Assembly: GCA_029548365.1 (NCBI GenBank)
Contig: JAKPNN010000005.1
Location: forward strand, 31,243 to 95,242
From: Chloroflexota bacterium
Lineage (GTDB): Bacteria; Chloroflexota; Anaerolineae; Anaerolineales; Anaerolineaceae
DNA length: 64,000 nucleotides
Direction of reading: 5' to 3'
Shown here: in pieces, positions 26,152 to 35,553 of the stretch
How positions within the stretch are numbered: the first letter of the stretch is position 1
Layout: each line of letters starts with the position of its first letter
Made by a program: the position numbers and the translations under genes
Notes under the pieces: model-generated
What the model was told of the DNA's origin: nothing
Databases searched by the model: none
The model's input: the letters and a program-made list of their open reading frames with translations, nothing else

Positions 26152-27471
26152 CTAGCCTGATTCATCATGGTCGGGAATGAGCTGTTCAACTTCCCGTAAG
26201 GGTGTAATCCGGTATGCAACCAGGCATACAACCGCAATCAAAATCCCGCTCAACAGGATGATCAGGGACATCCCTCCGCCAGGTTCTGAGCCGAATATCG
26301 AACTCAACAGGCGGGTCAGCCAGTTTTTCGGCGCCTGCAAGGCTGGCTCAAAAACCTGGTCTGCCAGGGGGCCTGCGACAGCCATCGATATTGGCGCTGT
26401 GATCTGGGCAATGAAGCGCCGCACCGAGAAAACCCGGCCCTGTACTTCAGGCGCGACCTTCAATTGCCAGATAGCCTGGTTGGACCCGTTGATGATCGGC
26501 GACACAAACAACATCACGAAATTCCCGGCCAGCCAGTAAGGCACTGCCCTGCCCAGCCCAACCATCCCCAATCCGAACAATCCGCTCACCATCCATCCAA
26601 CGATCACCCCGTTGATCTTCTTTTTCGCGCCGCCCCAGGCTGTCAGAACCAATCCGCCCAGCAGCCCACCGATTGCACCGGCGGATTGCACAGAACCAAG
26701 GATGGTAGCATTGCCCCCGCTGCTTGCCAGCACCATGGGCGTCAGCAATGTATAACCAACCGTGAAAAACAGGTTCCCCATAAAGAACATCAATTGCAGG
26801 TACAGCAAGCTGGGACGATCAAACAGATAGCGAAATCCATAGACAAGTTCCCGAACGAAGGCGCCTTTGGTGTGGTCACTGTGCTTCTTTTTCGGCTCAG
26901 GAATGATGACAACCATCAACAATAACAAAGCGACCGCCAGGGTTACCAGGTCGATGATGATAATACCGCTGATGCTGATCAGCGGCAGTAAAAAGCCTGC
27001 CAATATGGGGGCGAAGATCCCAACACCCGATTCTGCCATAGAGATCATCCCGCTGGTGCGGGCATAATGCTTTTTGGGCACCATCAGGCTGATTGCGGCT
27101 GAATAAGCCGGCCATTGAAAGGCGCCAAACAGCCCCCCCACAAGACCCGTCAGGTACAGGTGCCAGATTTGCAGGCGGTCGGAAAGCAATAAAACCAGGA
27201 TGACTACCGTTACCACGCCCGCACCGATATCGCTCAGCGCCATTACCAGCTTCCGGTTCCAGCGATCCACCAGCACGCCGGCAAACGGGGAAAAAACGAT
27301 CAACGGCGCAAAGGAGAAAAAACCGATCATCGCCAGCGGGGTCGCCTGGCCGGTCTTTTCCCATGCCCAGATACCCATGGCAAAATGGGTCATCTGCGAG
27401 CCAACCATAGAAAACAATTGTCCGACCCAAACCAGGATAAAACCGCGTAAACTGTCCAGTTTTGATGCCAT
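26152..27471 (-). CDS. MFS transporter, paralogue of the gene at 8638
   Basis: This 439-aa MFS protein has about twelve hydrophobic segments. It shares motifs with the gene at 8638-9996, including FVLVWVG-type helix 1, AMGIWAWEKTGQATPLAM, GVLVDRWNRKLVMAL and EVQGRVFSVRRF. It belongs to the macrolide/enterobactin exporter-like MFS_3 group, and the substrate is unknown. It is convergent with the OsmC gene. The start is set at ATG 27471, with a GTG 6 bases upstream as an alternative. No strong ribosome-binding site precedes either. Confidence 0.84.
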   Translation of the reverse strand: MASKLDSLRGFILVWVGQLFSMVGSQMTHFAMGIWAWEKTGQATPLAMIGFFSFAPLIVFSPFAGVLVDRWNRKLVMALSDIGAGVVTVVILVLLLSDRLQIWHLYLTGLVGGLFGAFQWPAYSAAISLMVPKKHYARTSGMISMAESGVGIFAPILAGFLLPLISISGIIIIDLVTLAVALLLLMVVIIPEPKKKHSDHTKGAFVRELVYGFRYLFDRPSLLYLQLMFFMGNLFFTVGYTLLTPMVLASSGGNATILGSVQSAGAIGGLLGGLVLTAWGGAKKKINGVIVGWMVSGLFGLGMVGLGRAVPYWLAGNFVMLFVSPIINGSNQAIWQLKVAPEVQGRVFSVRRFIAQITAPISMAVAGPLADQVFEPALQAPKNWLTRLLSSIFGSEPGGGMSLIILLSGILIAVVCLVAYRITPLREVEQLIPDHDESG

Positions 27472-27818
27472 AAGCACACACTTTCTGTTTTAATTTAAAT
27501 TTTCGCATCAAACGACAATTTTGCTCACAAACCCTTCATCCCCACCCTCAGGAGATTAAAGTCGTCAGAGGTTTTAATGTCAGTTAACGTCTTGTGCAAA
27601 GACAGATCGTCATGTATTATAAACCACAAATAAATTAAAAACTTTCGCAAGTTCAACATCTAACCATTCTGGTGAGTTGGCGAATGGTTAATAAACCAAC
27701 ACCAATTTAAATCGATCAAACTCCGCTGCTCTCCTCGCCAACCCACCGACGGCTGCCTTCGCAATAATGCGTTCAACAGGCGTTATTAACGGGTAAAATT
27801 AGGTTGATTGAGGTCAAT
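27472..27818. other. Divergent intergenic region
   Basis: About 350 bases separate the minus-strand MFS gene from the plus-strand M1 peptidase gene. It is AT-rich and no ORF looks real. A plausible plus-strand promoter is TTCAAC, 16 bases, TAAAAT, ending near 27799, just before the peptidase start. Nothing else is recognised. Confidence 0.4.
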
Positions 27819-29321
27819 ATGACAAATTCTAAACCTACACGAAAGCTTGTTCTGCTTTTATGCGCCATCTGCCTGCTGGCGGCTTGCTCGCCGGGCGAAG
27901 AGATGCTCCCCACCCCTTCTCCAACTGCCACCCTGCAAGCGACAGCCACGCCAACGCCCTCACCAACGCCCACGCCGGAGCCAACTCCGACACCCACGCC
28001 CCTGCCCATGGACGGAAAGCAGACCCAGTACATAATTGATGCCACCATCAATTATTACAATCGGTTGATCACGGTCTCCAGTCAATCCACCTATACCAAT
28101 AAAACCAGCGTCCCCATCACAGAAATGGTGTTCATCGTTTATCCGACCATCTTCCAAAATGCGATCTTTATGCGCTCCGTCAAACTGGGCGACGGGACGA
28201 CCATCGACAATTACCGTTGGGAAAGCCACCGCATGGTGGTTCCCCTCGAAACGCCCCTGCAGCCCGGCGAACAGATCAGCTTTATTCACAGCTATGAACT
28301 GTATATGCCCGATCGCTTAGGCGTTTTCGGACAAACCGGGCGCCAGTTGCTGCTTTCTTACTGGTATCCAACCATCCCGCCATATGATGCAGAACAGGGA
28401 TGGCTGGCTTACGAGTTTTCTCTGGTCAACAGCATGTTCGTTGGCGAACACCAGGTCTTCGAATCGGCTGATTTTGATGTAACCATCAGCTTTACCGATC
28501 GGGCTGAAAACTTGGAGATCGCCGCCGGGGCGCTGCCTACTATTGATGATGGCAGCTACCGCTTTGTGCTGCCCTTAGCGCGCACCTTCGTGCTGGCGAT
28601 CAGCGACTCTTATGAAATCCTTACTCGCGAGGTCAACGGGGTGCAGATCAGGGGATTCTCATTTCCCGAAGTGATCGAATCCTCTGAGGTTGCGGTGGAT
28701 CTGGCTGAAAAAGCACTGCGCCTGTATTCTGAGTTGTTTGGACCTTATGAGCGCGACGTGCTCAGCGTGGTGCAGGCGGATATGGATATCAACATGGAAT
28801 TCGATGGCCTGATCCTGATCCAAAGCAGTTTTTACTGGCTCTACCGCGATCCGCCGCGTTCGGACCTGCATATTATCGTCCCTCACGAGGTATTGCATCA
28901 ATGGTTCTTCAGCCTGGTGGGTAATAACCAGGCCATGGAACCCTGGCTGGACGAGTCGATTGCCACCTATGCAGAATCTCTGTTTTTCGAGCGCTACTTC
29001 CCCGATGACCTTGAATGGTGGTGGAACACCCGTGTCTATTCGCACTTACCCACCGGCACCATCGATACATCGATCTACGTAGCCGGCGGCGTAACAGAAT
29101 ACTTCAATCGCGCCTATCGGCGCGGGGCATTATTTTATAAAGATTTGCGTGAAGTTATGGACGATGAGGCTTTTTTCAGGTTTATGCTGGATTATGCCCA
29201 GTCGCACCGCTATAAAATCGCTTCAGGGATAGATTTTTACAACACCCTGATACAGCATACAGAGGCAAATGTGTTCCCCGTTTTTGAACTCTATTTCACC
29301 AACCCGCCAGGCAATCCATAA
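27819..29321 (+). CDS. M1-type (gluzincin) metallopeptidase lipoprotein
   Basis: This 500-aa lipoprotein has a lipobox LLAACS (Cys near residue 22) and a Thr/Pro-rich linker to about residue 65. The catalytic domain contains the zinc motif HEVLH (near residue 360) in IIVPHEVLHQWFF, and the third ligand Glu in WLDESIATYAESLFF about 20 residues later. This spacing is that of M1 aminopeptidases. It is shorter than classical M1 enzymes and lacks an obvious GAMEN exopeptidase motif; NMEFDGLI near 330 takes that position. Aminopeptidase activity is therefore likely but unproven. ATG 27819 has GAGG at 27810-27813. It is followed by a LysM/M23 gene. Confidence 0.87.
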   Translation: MTNSKPTRKLVLLLCAICLLAACSPGEEMLPTPSPTATLQATATPTPSPTPTPEPTPTPTPLPMDGKQTQYIIDATINYYNRLITVSSQSTYTNKTSVPITEMVFIVYPTIFQNAIFMRSVKLGDGTTIDNYRWESHRMVVPLETPLQPGEQISFIHSYELYMPDRLGVFGQTGRQLLLSYWYPTIPPYDAEQGWLAYEFSLVNSMFVGEHQVFESADFDVTISFTDRAENLEIAAGALPTIDDGSYRFVLPLARTFVLAISDSYEILTREVNGVQIRGFSFPEVIESSEVAVDLAEKALRLYSELFGPYERDVLSVVQADMDINMEFDGLILIQSSFYWLYRDPPRSDLHIIVPHEVLHQWFFSLVGNNQAMEPWLDESIATYAESLFFERYFPDDLEWWWNTRVYSHLPTGTIDTSIYVAGGVTEYFNRAYRRGALFYKDLREVMDDEAFFRFMLDYAQSHRYKIASGIDFYNTLIQHTEANVFPVFELYFTNPPGNP

Positions 29322-29377
29322 AACCAGAATAAGTATCACGCTTGAAAACACACCGTTTTCTTCGATATTAACCGTGC

Positions 29378-29408
29378 TTGACAATCATATCTTCCGTGAT
29401 ACTATGCT
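29378..29408 (+). promoter_or_regulatory. Probable promoter of the LysM/M23 gene
   Basis: TTGACA (29378-29383) and TATGCT (29403-29408) are separated by 19 bases, longer than ideal. The -35 box is perfect. A transcript starting near 29415 would carry a very short leader, since the preferred start codon is at 29422. Confidence 0.4.
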
Positions 29409-29421
29409 ATTAGAGGACAAA

Positions 29422-30621
29422 ATGAACGATCAACCCGATTCTGAAAGCAAAATCGAAGATAGTGACCTTGAAAAATCCGAAGCGGACTCGCCAGAAAGAC
29501 CAGGGTCCGAAAATTCTCTAAACACAGGCTCTAAACCAGGCGCAATTTTCAGGCGCCCAGCCGTGATCCGAACAGCGATGCTGATCACTACAGGGCTGGT
29601 GTTCACGCTATTGGTATGGGGCGTTGGCTCGCTAATTGTACACGCCACCATGCCCACGCCAGAGCCCACCCCGGTACCCACGGCAACCCTTGTGACCCTG
29701 CCTGCAGGGGTCAGCACGCCAGCTTTTTCAGCCAGTGCGCAATCAACCGGTTTGCTGCGCGGGCATGAAATTCAAATCACCCCCGCAACCGCAGTTGAGG
29801 ATCGCACCGAAGTGACCCAATACACCGTTGAAGAAGGGGATACGATCTTTGGAATCGCAGATAAATTCGGGTTAACGCCTGAAACGGTGTTGTGGTCCAA
29901 CCGCTATGTGATTGGTGACACACCGGATGGGTTAAGCATCGGCGTAGAACTCTTCATCCTGCCCATGGATGGTGTTTACCACCGCTGGTCCGAAGGAGAG
30001 GGGTTAAACGGCGTGTCCTCCTTTTACGGTGTCTCCCCCGATGTGATTATCAATTACCCAGGCAACAACCTGGATCAAGATCTCGTTGGTGACTATTCAA
30101 ATCCCAACATCGCTCCGGGCACGATGCTGGTTGTCCCGGGCGGTGAACGGCCGACGGTAGCCTGGATTGTTCCTCGGGATAACCCCGCTTCGGGCAATTC
30201 CTATCTTGGCCCTGGCGCCTGCGGAGGCATCCTCTATGGCGATGTCGGCACCGGCACCTTCACCTGGCCGACCACAGAAAGATGGATTTCGGGCTATGAA
30301 TATAACCCTCCCGTTCACAATGGGCTTGATTTTGCCGGTCGTTCCGGCTTCTCCATCTTCGCTTCTGATTCGGGAGTCATCGTCTATTCGGGCTGGTCAG
30401 ATCGCGGGTACGGCAATTTGATCGTTATCGACCATGATCGCGGCTGGCAGACCTTTTATGCCCACCTGCTGGATGGTTCGATGCTGCCCTGTGGTAGCAA
30501 TGTCCAGAAGGGTCAGTTGATCGGCTTGATGGGTAGCACCGGCAGGTCCACCGGTCCCCACCTTCATTTTGAAATGCGGTTAAACGGATACCCGGTCAAC
30601 CCCTGGCAATTCCTCAATTAA
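29422..30621 (+). CDS. LysM and M23 peptidase-domain membrane-anchored protein
   Basis: This 399-aa protein has a cytosolic polar N-terminus, one transmembrane helix near residues 50-72 and a Pro/Thr linker. A LysM domain follows (YTVEEGDTIFGIADKFGLTP near 136-155). The C-terminal M23 endopeptidase domain has the zinc pattern HNGLDFAGR near 303, YAHL near 345 and HLHFEMRLNGYPVNPW at the end. It is a standard M23 enzyme with HxxxD and HxH. It probably cleaves peptidoglycan cross-links or binds the wall. Start 29422 has GAGG at 29412-29415; in-frame ATG 29404 is an alternative. It lies next to the M1 peptidase and opposite the three LysM/M23-like genes. Confidence 0.9.
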   Translation: MNDQPDSESKIEDSDLEKSEADSPERPGSENSLNTGSKPGAIFRRPAVIRTAMLITTGLVFTLLVWGVGSLIVHATMPTPEPTPVPTATLVTLPAGVSTPAFSASAQSTGLLRGHEIQITPATAVEDRTEVTQYTVEEGDTIFGIADKFGLTPETVLWSNRYVIGDTPDGLSIGVELFILPMDGVYHRWSEGEGLNGVSSFYGVSPDVIINYPGNNLDQDLVGDYSNPNIAPGTMLVVPGGERPTVAWIVPRDNPASGNSYLGPGACGGILYGDVGTGTFTWPTTERWISGYEYNPPVHNGLDFAGRSGFSIFASDSGVIVYSGWSDRGYGNLIVIDHDRGWQTFYAHLLDGSMLPCGSNVQKGQLIGLMGSTGRSTGPHLHFEMRLNGYPVNPWQFLN

Positions 30622-30661
30622 GCGCGTGTTGAATATTAACTAATTTAATACCAGGACGCGC

Positions 30662-30672
30662 TCGTAGGGGCA
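30662..30672 (+). repeat. Copy 2 of the short repeat TCGTAGGGGCA
   Basis: The same 11-mer as at 10346-10356. It lies in the short gap between two convergent wall-enzyme genes. No palindromic partner is preserved. Confidence 0.3.
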
Positions 30673-30769
30673 AATCTTCTCGTAATGCTCCCTGTGCCCT
30701 GTAAGGGTATTGAGCCGTGTCCGCCGTGCCAAATGCATGCCCTTTGGGCAGGCAGTGGAACCAAGCGAC

Positions 30770-32242
30770 TCATTCATCCAGATCAATCGGGATCATACTT
30801 CTGCCATCCGGGTTTTCACTCGCCAGGACTGTGATTTGATCCTTTACCAGCCACCCCTGATAAGGTGCCTCACCGCGCAGCGGTCGCCAGCCTGAAAGCA
30901 CAAACGGCACGACCCCATCCGCCTCTACCCATTCCCCATTATATTTTCGGGCGATATGAATATGCGTCCCGGTTGACCTGCCACCCTCGCAGGATGGAAA
31001 GCCCAGCGGATCGCCTACTGAAACATAAGTCCCCGGCGGAACCCGGCCATCATTGGCAATGTGCAGGTAAAGCACAACCCATCCAGTGCGTTCATCGCCA
31101 TCGCCATCCAGATCGAGGATCAATAAACCTGCGCCATCTCGCACCACCAGGCCGTCTGCCACAGCGGTTGTAGGCACTGAAGAGGGGATACAGCCAGCCG
31201 CTGTCGACGGTGGAGCAAAATCCAGCGCTGACCAGGGCGCCAGGCTGCCCCAGCCGGTATGCGGTCCGCCAGTGAATGCCCAGACCTTGTCTGGCGTAAA
31301 GGGCAGCAACAGCTCAGGTTGACTCAGGGAGCCAGGAATGTGCGGTTCAGCGTCCCATGGGTCGCCAAACAGGTTCTGATACATCAGGCTGAAACCGTCC
31401 GGGCCAATCGCCCGGTGATAATCTGCAACCCCCATGATTTGTGAGAAAAAGTGTTGCAGTGCAACACTGGCGGCATTTTGCCAGGGGTCAGGCCGTACCA
31501 GGGAACCATCCGCCAGTTCGAATTCAAGCAGCTCACCGTTTCGCCAGCGGTAATAGCTGTCATTCAGCAGGTTTGAGGCATGTGACAACTGCAGGTAAAC
31601 CCCCGTCCAGTAATTCGTATCCAGGCCAAGGATATTTCTTTCAACAACGGGGTCGAGCTCAGGCTGAGAAAACGCCCCGGCCAAATACTCCAGCAAAGCC
31701 AGTTGCACCTTGGGGCTGATCGAATAGTTCAAGCCCACATAATCAACTATTTCATCCGCAGTGCGCGTGCCACTGAACGCCCAGGCAGTGTACGAGTGAA
31801 TCCACCCTTCAGATTGGGCAATAAAAGCAGAAGCTTCAAAACCCGCCGCGTCAGGGCCATTGACAAACACAGCATCCGGTATGATCTGAAAAGGGGTTCC
31901 CCACAGGGGTCGGTAATAGATTGGGATTTGCATCGGCATTCCCGGCGGCATGGTGGTGGCATCATCAGGGATGATCGGGTTTGCCTGGCGAATTTCACTC
32001 TCTGTCGTATTAAAACGAGCAGCCAGCGCGGGGAGCGTGTCGCCGGTTTGCGCAACGTATTCGACCAATTCGCCAGGTTCATAAGCTCGACGGGTTGGAA
32101 ATGGTGTGATCTCGGCAAGAACCTCGACGACACCTTCGTCAACCGGAGTGGGGTAAATCATCGTTGGCAGTGACGAGGGCGAACAAGCCGACAGAATGAA
32201 TATGAACAAAAAAAGGATCGAATAAATCTTCAGGTTCTTCAT
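30770..32242 (-). CDS. LysM and M23-like lipoprotein, paralogue 3 of a tandem triplet
   Basis: This 490-aa lipoprotein has lipobox LSAC (Cys near residue 19) and a LysM domain near residues 60-105 (YVAQTGDTLPALAARFNTTE). A helical middle domain includes a WTGVYLQLSHASNLLNDSYY region. The C-terminal M23-like domain has GGPHTGWGSLAPWSALDFAPP, LYLHI and HIHIARKYNGEW. Between the first His/Asp pair and LYLHI lies DLDGDGDERTGW, a calcium-loop-like insertion. Cys residues in GCIPS and PSCEGG match those in the two upstream paralogues. Start 32242 is preferred from the signal peptide; no strong ribosome-binding site is seen. Enzymatic activity is probable but the HxxxD spacing is enlarged. Confidence 0.8.
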   Translation of the reverse strand: MKNLKIYSILFLFIFILSACSPSSLPTMIYPTPVDEGVVEVLAEITPFPTRRAYEPGELVEYVAQTGDTLPALAARFNTTESEIRQANPIIPDDATTMPPGMPMQIPIYYRPLWGTPFQIIPDAVFVNGPDAAGFEASAFIAQSEGWIHSYTAWAFSGTRTADEIVDYVGLNYSISPKVQLALLEYLAGAFSQPELDPVVERNILGLDTNYWTGVYLQLSHASNLLNDSYYRWRNGELLEFELADGSLVRPDPWQNAASVALQHFFSQIMGVADYHRAIGPDGFSLMYQNLFGDPWDAEPHIPGSLSQPELLLPFTPDKVWAFTGGPHTGWGSLAPWSALDFAPPSTAAGCIPSSVPTTAVADGLVVRDGAGLLILDLDGDGDERTGWVVLYLHIANDGRVPPGTYVSVGDPLGFPSCEGGRSTGTHIHIARKYNGEWVEADGVVPFVLSGWRPLRGEAPYQGWLVKDQITVLASENPDGRSMIPIDLDE

Positions 32243-32398
32243 CGCAAAGGAGTGTTTAATCAGGTCTGATACAAACAAAAATGAGCGCAGTCTATCATCA
32301 AATAATCTCAAAAACTCAGCAGGCTGATTTTCACCCACACAGCTGCTTTTTTCAAGAGCATCTCACCAAAATTTCTCGAAACTTCCCGCTGAAGGTCG

Positions 32399-34057
32399 CT
32401 ATTCTTCCCGTTTAATGTGGGTTTCAAAGGTCGCGGCGGTGTTGGCATAAATAATTTCAGTCCCTCGAGTTAGCCATCCTTTATATGGCTCGCTGCTGGC
32501 GCGGGCAGTCCATCCACTGAGCGTAAACGGCAAAGGACCGCCAGCCGGGACCCATTCGCCATTGTAGCGCCGGGCGATATGGACATGCGTACCGGTGGAA
32601 CGACCGCCTTCACACGATGGGTGTCCGATCCGATCTCCAACCTCCACCCAGGTGTCCAGCGGGATCCTGTCCTTGGTGGCAATATGCAAGTACAACAGGG
32701 TCCAGCCCGTTTGCTCATAGCCGTCACCATCCATATCAATCACAACCACACCATTCTCGGAACGAACCACCCGTCCTGGTACTGAAGCAACCACCCAGAC
32801 CGGCGACTCGTGGCATCCCGTTTCAGAGCTGGGTGGGGCAAAATCAAGCGCCGCCCACACGTCGGCTGAGCTCCAGGCAGCATGCGGTCCGCCGGTGAAA
32901 GCCCATTTATAGTTTGGTTCAAAGGGGAGGATCATCTCGGGTTGTGCGATATCCGCCGGTATTAACGGCTCAACCTGCTGGGCGCGGATCCACGGGCTGC
33001 CAAACATTTGTTCAAAAAGGGTAAAAAAGCTCTCTTCAGCATACAGGGCTTGCGCCCAATCATCATAGCTGTATAAATCTGAAAAAGCGTTCATTAACCC
33101 GACCGTTCCCGAGTTCAGCTCCGGTGCCAGGCGCAAAAACTGCCCATCATCAAAATCAACCGCCAGTTGCCGGCCTTCCTTCCAGCCATAATAACCGTCC
33201 ATCACCCGGCTGGCAAACCAGGCTGCTTGTAGATACAGGTCTTTCTTTGCTTCCAGGTAATAGCCCAGGGGGTAGTCAATCGACTGTTGATCCTCAGGGA
33301 AACCATAAACCCAGCCTGATCGATATTCCAAAAATGCCAGCAACAACCTGGGGTTAACCGAATACTCGAGCGCAATGCGACCAATCACGTCAGCACCAGA
33401 AGTGATCCCGGTCGTGGCCAGGTATTGAGAATGGCTCGCCAGATAACCACCTGCTTCCTCAACGAAGCTTTGGATATCAAAATCGATCGTTGATGGCGAG
33501 AATGTCACCTCGCTATCGGGCAGCAGCTTACTGCGAGAACTGGTCTCTCCCAGTCGGTTGGGGATGATTAACAGCTGCCCGGGCGGAAGCAGCTCATGAC
33601 GTTCAATCTCCGCGGGAGATTTCACCTCGCCAACATTAACGCCAAAACGCAAGCTGACTACTGCAAGGCTGTCTCCGGCGACTGTATAATACAGGATACT
33701 TGGATCATCACTAGGGGGAACGATCTGCGCCTGGGTGGGCAACGGCAATCCAGGTTCTTCCCGGGTTGGCGTTGCATCTATGGTTAATAGAACGGCTTCT
33801 TCTGTCGGGGTTTCTGGCGTTGGCAGGCTTGTTTCTGGTACTGAGGACGTCACGCTTACAGCATTCGGGCTCACCGTGGGCGTTATCACCGGGCCGCTCC
33901 ACCGGGAAGAATCCGGAGCCATTACGGGATAAGCCAATCCACCGCCGACAATCCCGGCTAAGATCAACCCCGCTGTTAATAGCCCAAATGACCGCTTAAG
34001 TCGACGCTTAAAATAGCGGTGCCTAGCGCTGGATTGCATTGGTCGCTGTGCGCCCAT
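32399..34057 (-). CDS. LysM and M23-like membrane-anchored protein, paralogue 2
   Basis: This 552-aa protein has a basic N-terminus and one transmembrane segment (near residues 24-46). It lacks a lipobox, unlike its two paralogues. A Pro/Thr linker precedes a LysM-like stretch (YYTVAGDSLAVVSLRFGVN near 122-140), a helical middle region and the M23-like domain: GGPHAAWSSADVWAALDFAPP, DMDGDGYEQTGWTLLYLHIA, and HPSCEGGRSTGTHVHIARRY. The calcium-like DxDGDG loop and the Cys pair are shared with both neighbours. Start 34057 has GGAGG 7 bases upstream. It overlaps the end of the upstream paralogue by 35 bases, suggesting translational coupling. Confidence 0.8.
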   Translation of the reverse strand: MGAQRPMQSSARHRYFKRRLKRSFGLLTAGLILAGIVGGGLAYPVMAPDSSRWSGPVITPTVSPNAVSVTSSVPETSLPTPETPTEEAVLLTIDATPTREEPGLPLPTQAQIVPPSDDPSILYYTVAGDSLAVVSLRFGVNVGEVKSPAEIERHELLPPGQLLIIPNRLGETSSRSKLLPDSEVTFSPSTIDFDIQSFVEEAGGYLASHSQYLATTGITSGADVIGRIALEYSVNPRLLLAFLEYRSGWVYGFPEDQQSIDYPLGYYLEAKKDLYLQAAWFASRVMDGYYGWKEGRQLAVDFDDGQFLRLAPELNSGTVGLMNAFSDLYSYDDWAQALYAEESFFTLFEQMFGSPWIRAQQVEPLIPADIAQPEMILPFEPNYKWAFTGGPHAAWSSADVWAALDFAPPSSETGCHESPVWVVASVPGRVVRSENGVVVIDMDGDGYEQTGWTLLYLHIATKDRIPLDTWVEVGDRIGHPSCEGGRSTGTHVHIARRYNGEWVPAGGPLPFTLSGWTARASSEPYKGWLTRGTEIIYANTAATFETHIKREE

Positions 34058-35549
34058 TCCATGCCTCCAAAACGATATCTCCCTGAGTCAGATAACCGTC
34101 ATATTCCACGCCATACCCTGAAGAGACCCAACCATCCATAACAAACGGCAAGTTGCCATCGGCTGCGATCCACTCACCATTATACCGTCGGGCAATATGC
34201 AGGTGCGTCCCGGTAGAGAAACCACCTTCACAGGAAGGGTGACCAACCCGATCCCCGACCTCCAAATAGGTGCCCACGCTGACCCGATCTTGAGTATCCA
34301 TATGCATATACAAGATCGACCATCCCGTCTGCCAGATACCATCTCCATCCAAATCTTGAATCACAGCACCCTGCCCTGAATAGACCACCTCTCCCGGCGC
34401 TGTCGCGACCACCCAGGCATCACTGGGAACACAGCCCAGGGCTTCTCCTGGCGGAGCAAAATCAAGCGCTGCCCAGGCAGACCCTGTACCCCAACCACCA
34501 TGCGGGCCACCCGTAAAGGACCAAACTGCACCTGATTGAAATGGAAGTTGTAATTCAACCTGTACCAAGTCATCCGGAATTAGCGGTTCAATACCAAGGT
34601 TAAAAGGATAGCCAAAAAAACGGTAATAGGTAGCAAAAATCCCGCTTTCAGAAATCGCCCATCTCCAATCTTCCCCTGTGGTCAGGTAACTCATCAAGTT
34701 CAACACGCCGGCTGTCCCTGCGTTTATGGTCGGATCAACCCCGATCATGCTGGAATCAGAAAGCGCCCAAACACTGATGGCTTCAATCTTCCACAGGTAG
34801 TAACCTTCATTCAGCAAATTCGCCGCCCATGCCAGTTGATCAAACAAACCACTACTCCAGGCGTCATAATAGCGCATGGGGTATTCAAGTGTCTCATCAG
34901 GCGGGTCCATTTCCGTCACCCATTGGCTTTGAAATTCCAATACGGTTAGCAATAACCGGGGATTAACAGAGAATAACAATGCCACTTGCTCCACGATTTC
35001 AGCGCCGCTCATGCGAACGTCGTCCACTTCTTCGCTGTAAACCGACAGGTATCCTCCCTGGGCTGCCACAAATTTAGCCACATCAAAACCGGCATTGCTG
35101 GGGCTGTTTATCAATTCAGAATCAGGCAGGATCTTAAAACCAGGGGCAACATCTGTAAATGATGACGGGGGAATCAACAGCACTTGCCCTACATCAATCA
35201 GGTTTTGATCGGCGATATTATTCGCTTCAACAATTTGGTCAATCGAAACCTGGTATTTCTGGGCAATCTTCCGCAGAAAGTCTCCTTGCTGAACGACGTA
35301 GGTCAACGTTTCACTCCTGGGTGTAGGCAAGGTAATGGGCGGATTGGGTGTGGGCGTGTTTGCAGTGATGATCGGGGCAGTATGCGTCTCCAATCCGCTC
35401 TCACCCTTGGTGGATTGGAGAATGTCCTGTGCATCCTTGTCGCTGAAAGACGCTTGCCAGGGCTTCGAACCCGGACCAGGCTGATAACACCCACCCAGAA
35501 AAATCAGGCTGACCAGCGCAATTGTGAATAGCGTGCGTCTGAACTCCAT
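34023..35549 (-). CDS. LysM and M23-like lipoprotein, paralogue 1
   Basis: This 508-aa lipoprotein has lipobox LGGC (Cys near residue 21) and a LysM domain (YVVQQGDFLRKIAQKYQVSI near residues 83-102). A helical domain resembles those of the other two paralogues. The M23-like domain has GGPHGGWGTGSAWAALDFAPP, DLDGDGIWQTGWSILYMHMD and HPSCEGGFSTGTHLHIARRY. Start 35549 follows AGGAAG with a spacing of about 11 and gives a clean signal peptide. It starts 5 bases after the deacetylase-like gene stops and overlaps paralogue 2 by 35 bases. The triplet therefore forms one operon. Confidence 0.8.
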   Translation of the reverse strand: MEFRRTLFTIALVSLIFLGGCYQPGPGSKPWQASFSDKDAQDILQSTKGESGLETHTAPIITANTPTPNPPITLPTPRSETLTYVVQQGDFLRKIAQKYQVSIDQIVEANNIADQNLIDVGQVLLIPPSSFTDVAPGFKILPDSELINSPSNAGFDVAKFVAAQGGYLSVYSEEVDDVRMSGAEIVEQVALLFSVNPRLLLTVLEFQSQWVTEMDPPDETLEYPMRYYDAWSSGLFDQLAWAANLLNEGYYLWKIEAISVWALSDSSMIGVDPTINAGTAGVLNLMSYLTTGEDWRWAISESGIFATYYRFFGYPFNLGIEPLIPDDLVQVELQLPFQSGAVWSFTGGPHGGWGTGSAWAALDFAPPGEALGCVPSDAWVVATAPGEVVYSGQGAVIQDLDGDGIWQTGWSILYMHMDTQDRVSVGTYLEVGDRVGHPSCEGGFSTGTHLHIARRYNGEWIAADGNLPFVMDGWVSSGYGVEYDGYLTQGDIVLEAWNGRTATNAIQR

Positions 35550-35553
35550 TAAA

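Noticed and set aside
27478..27803. Possible small gene between MFS and M1 peptidase genes
   Set aside because: No start with ribosome-binding site and no conserved-looking product.
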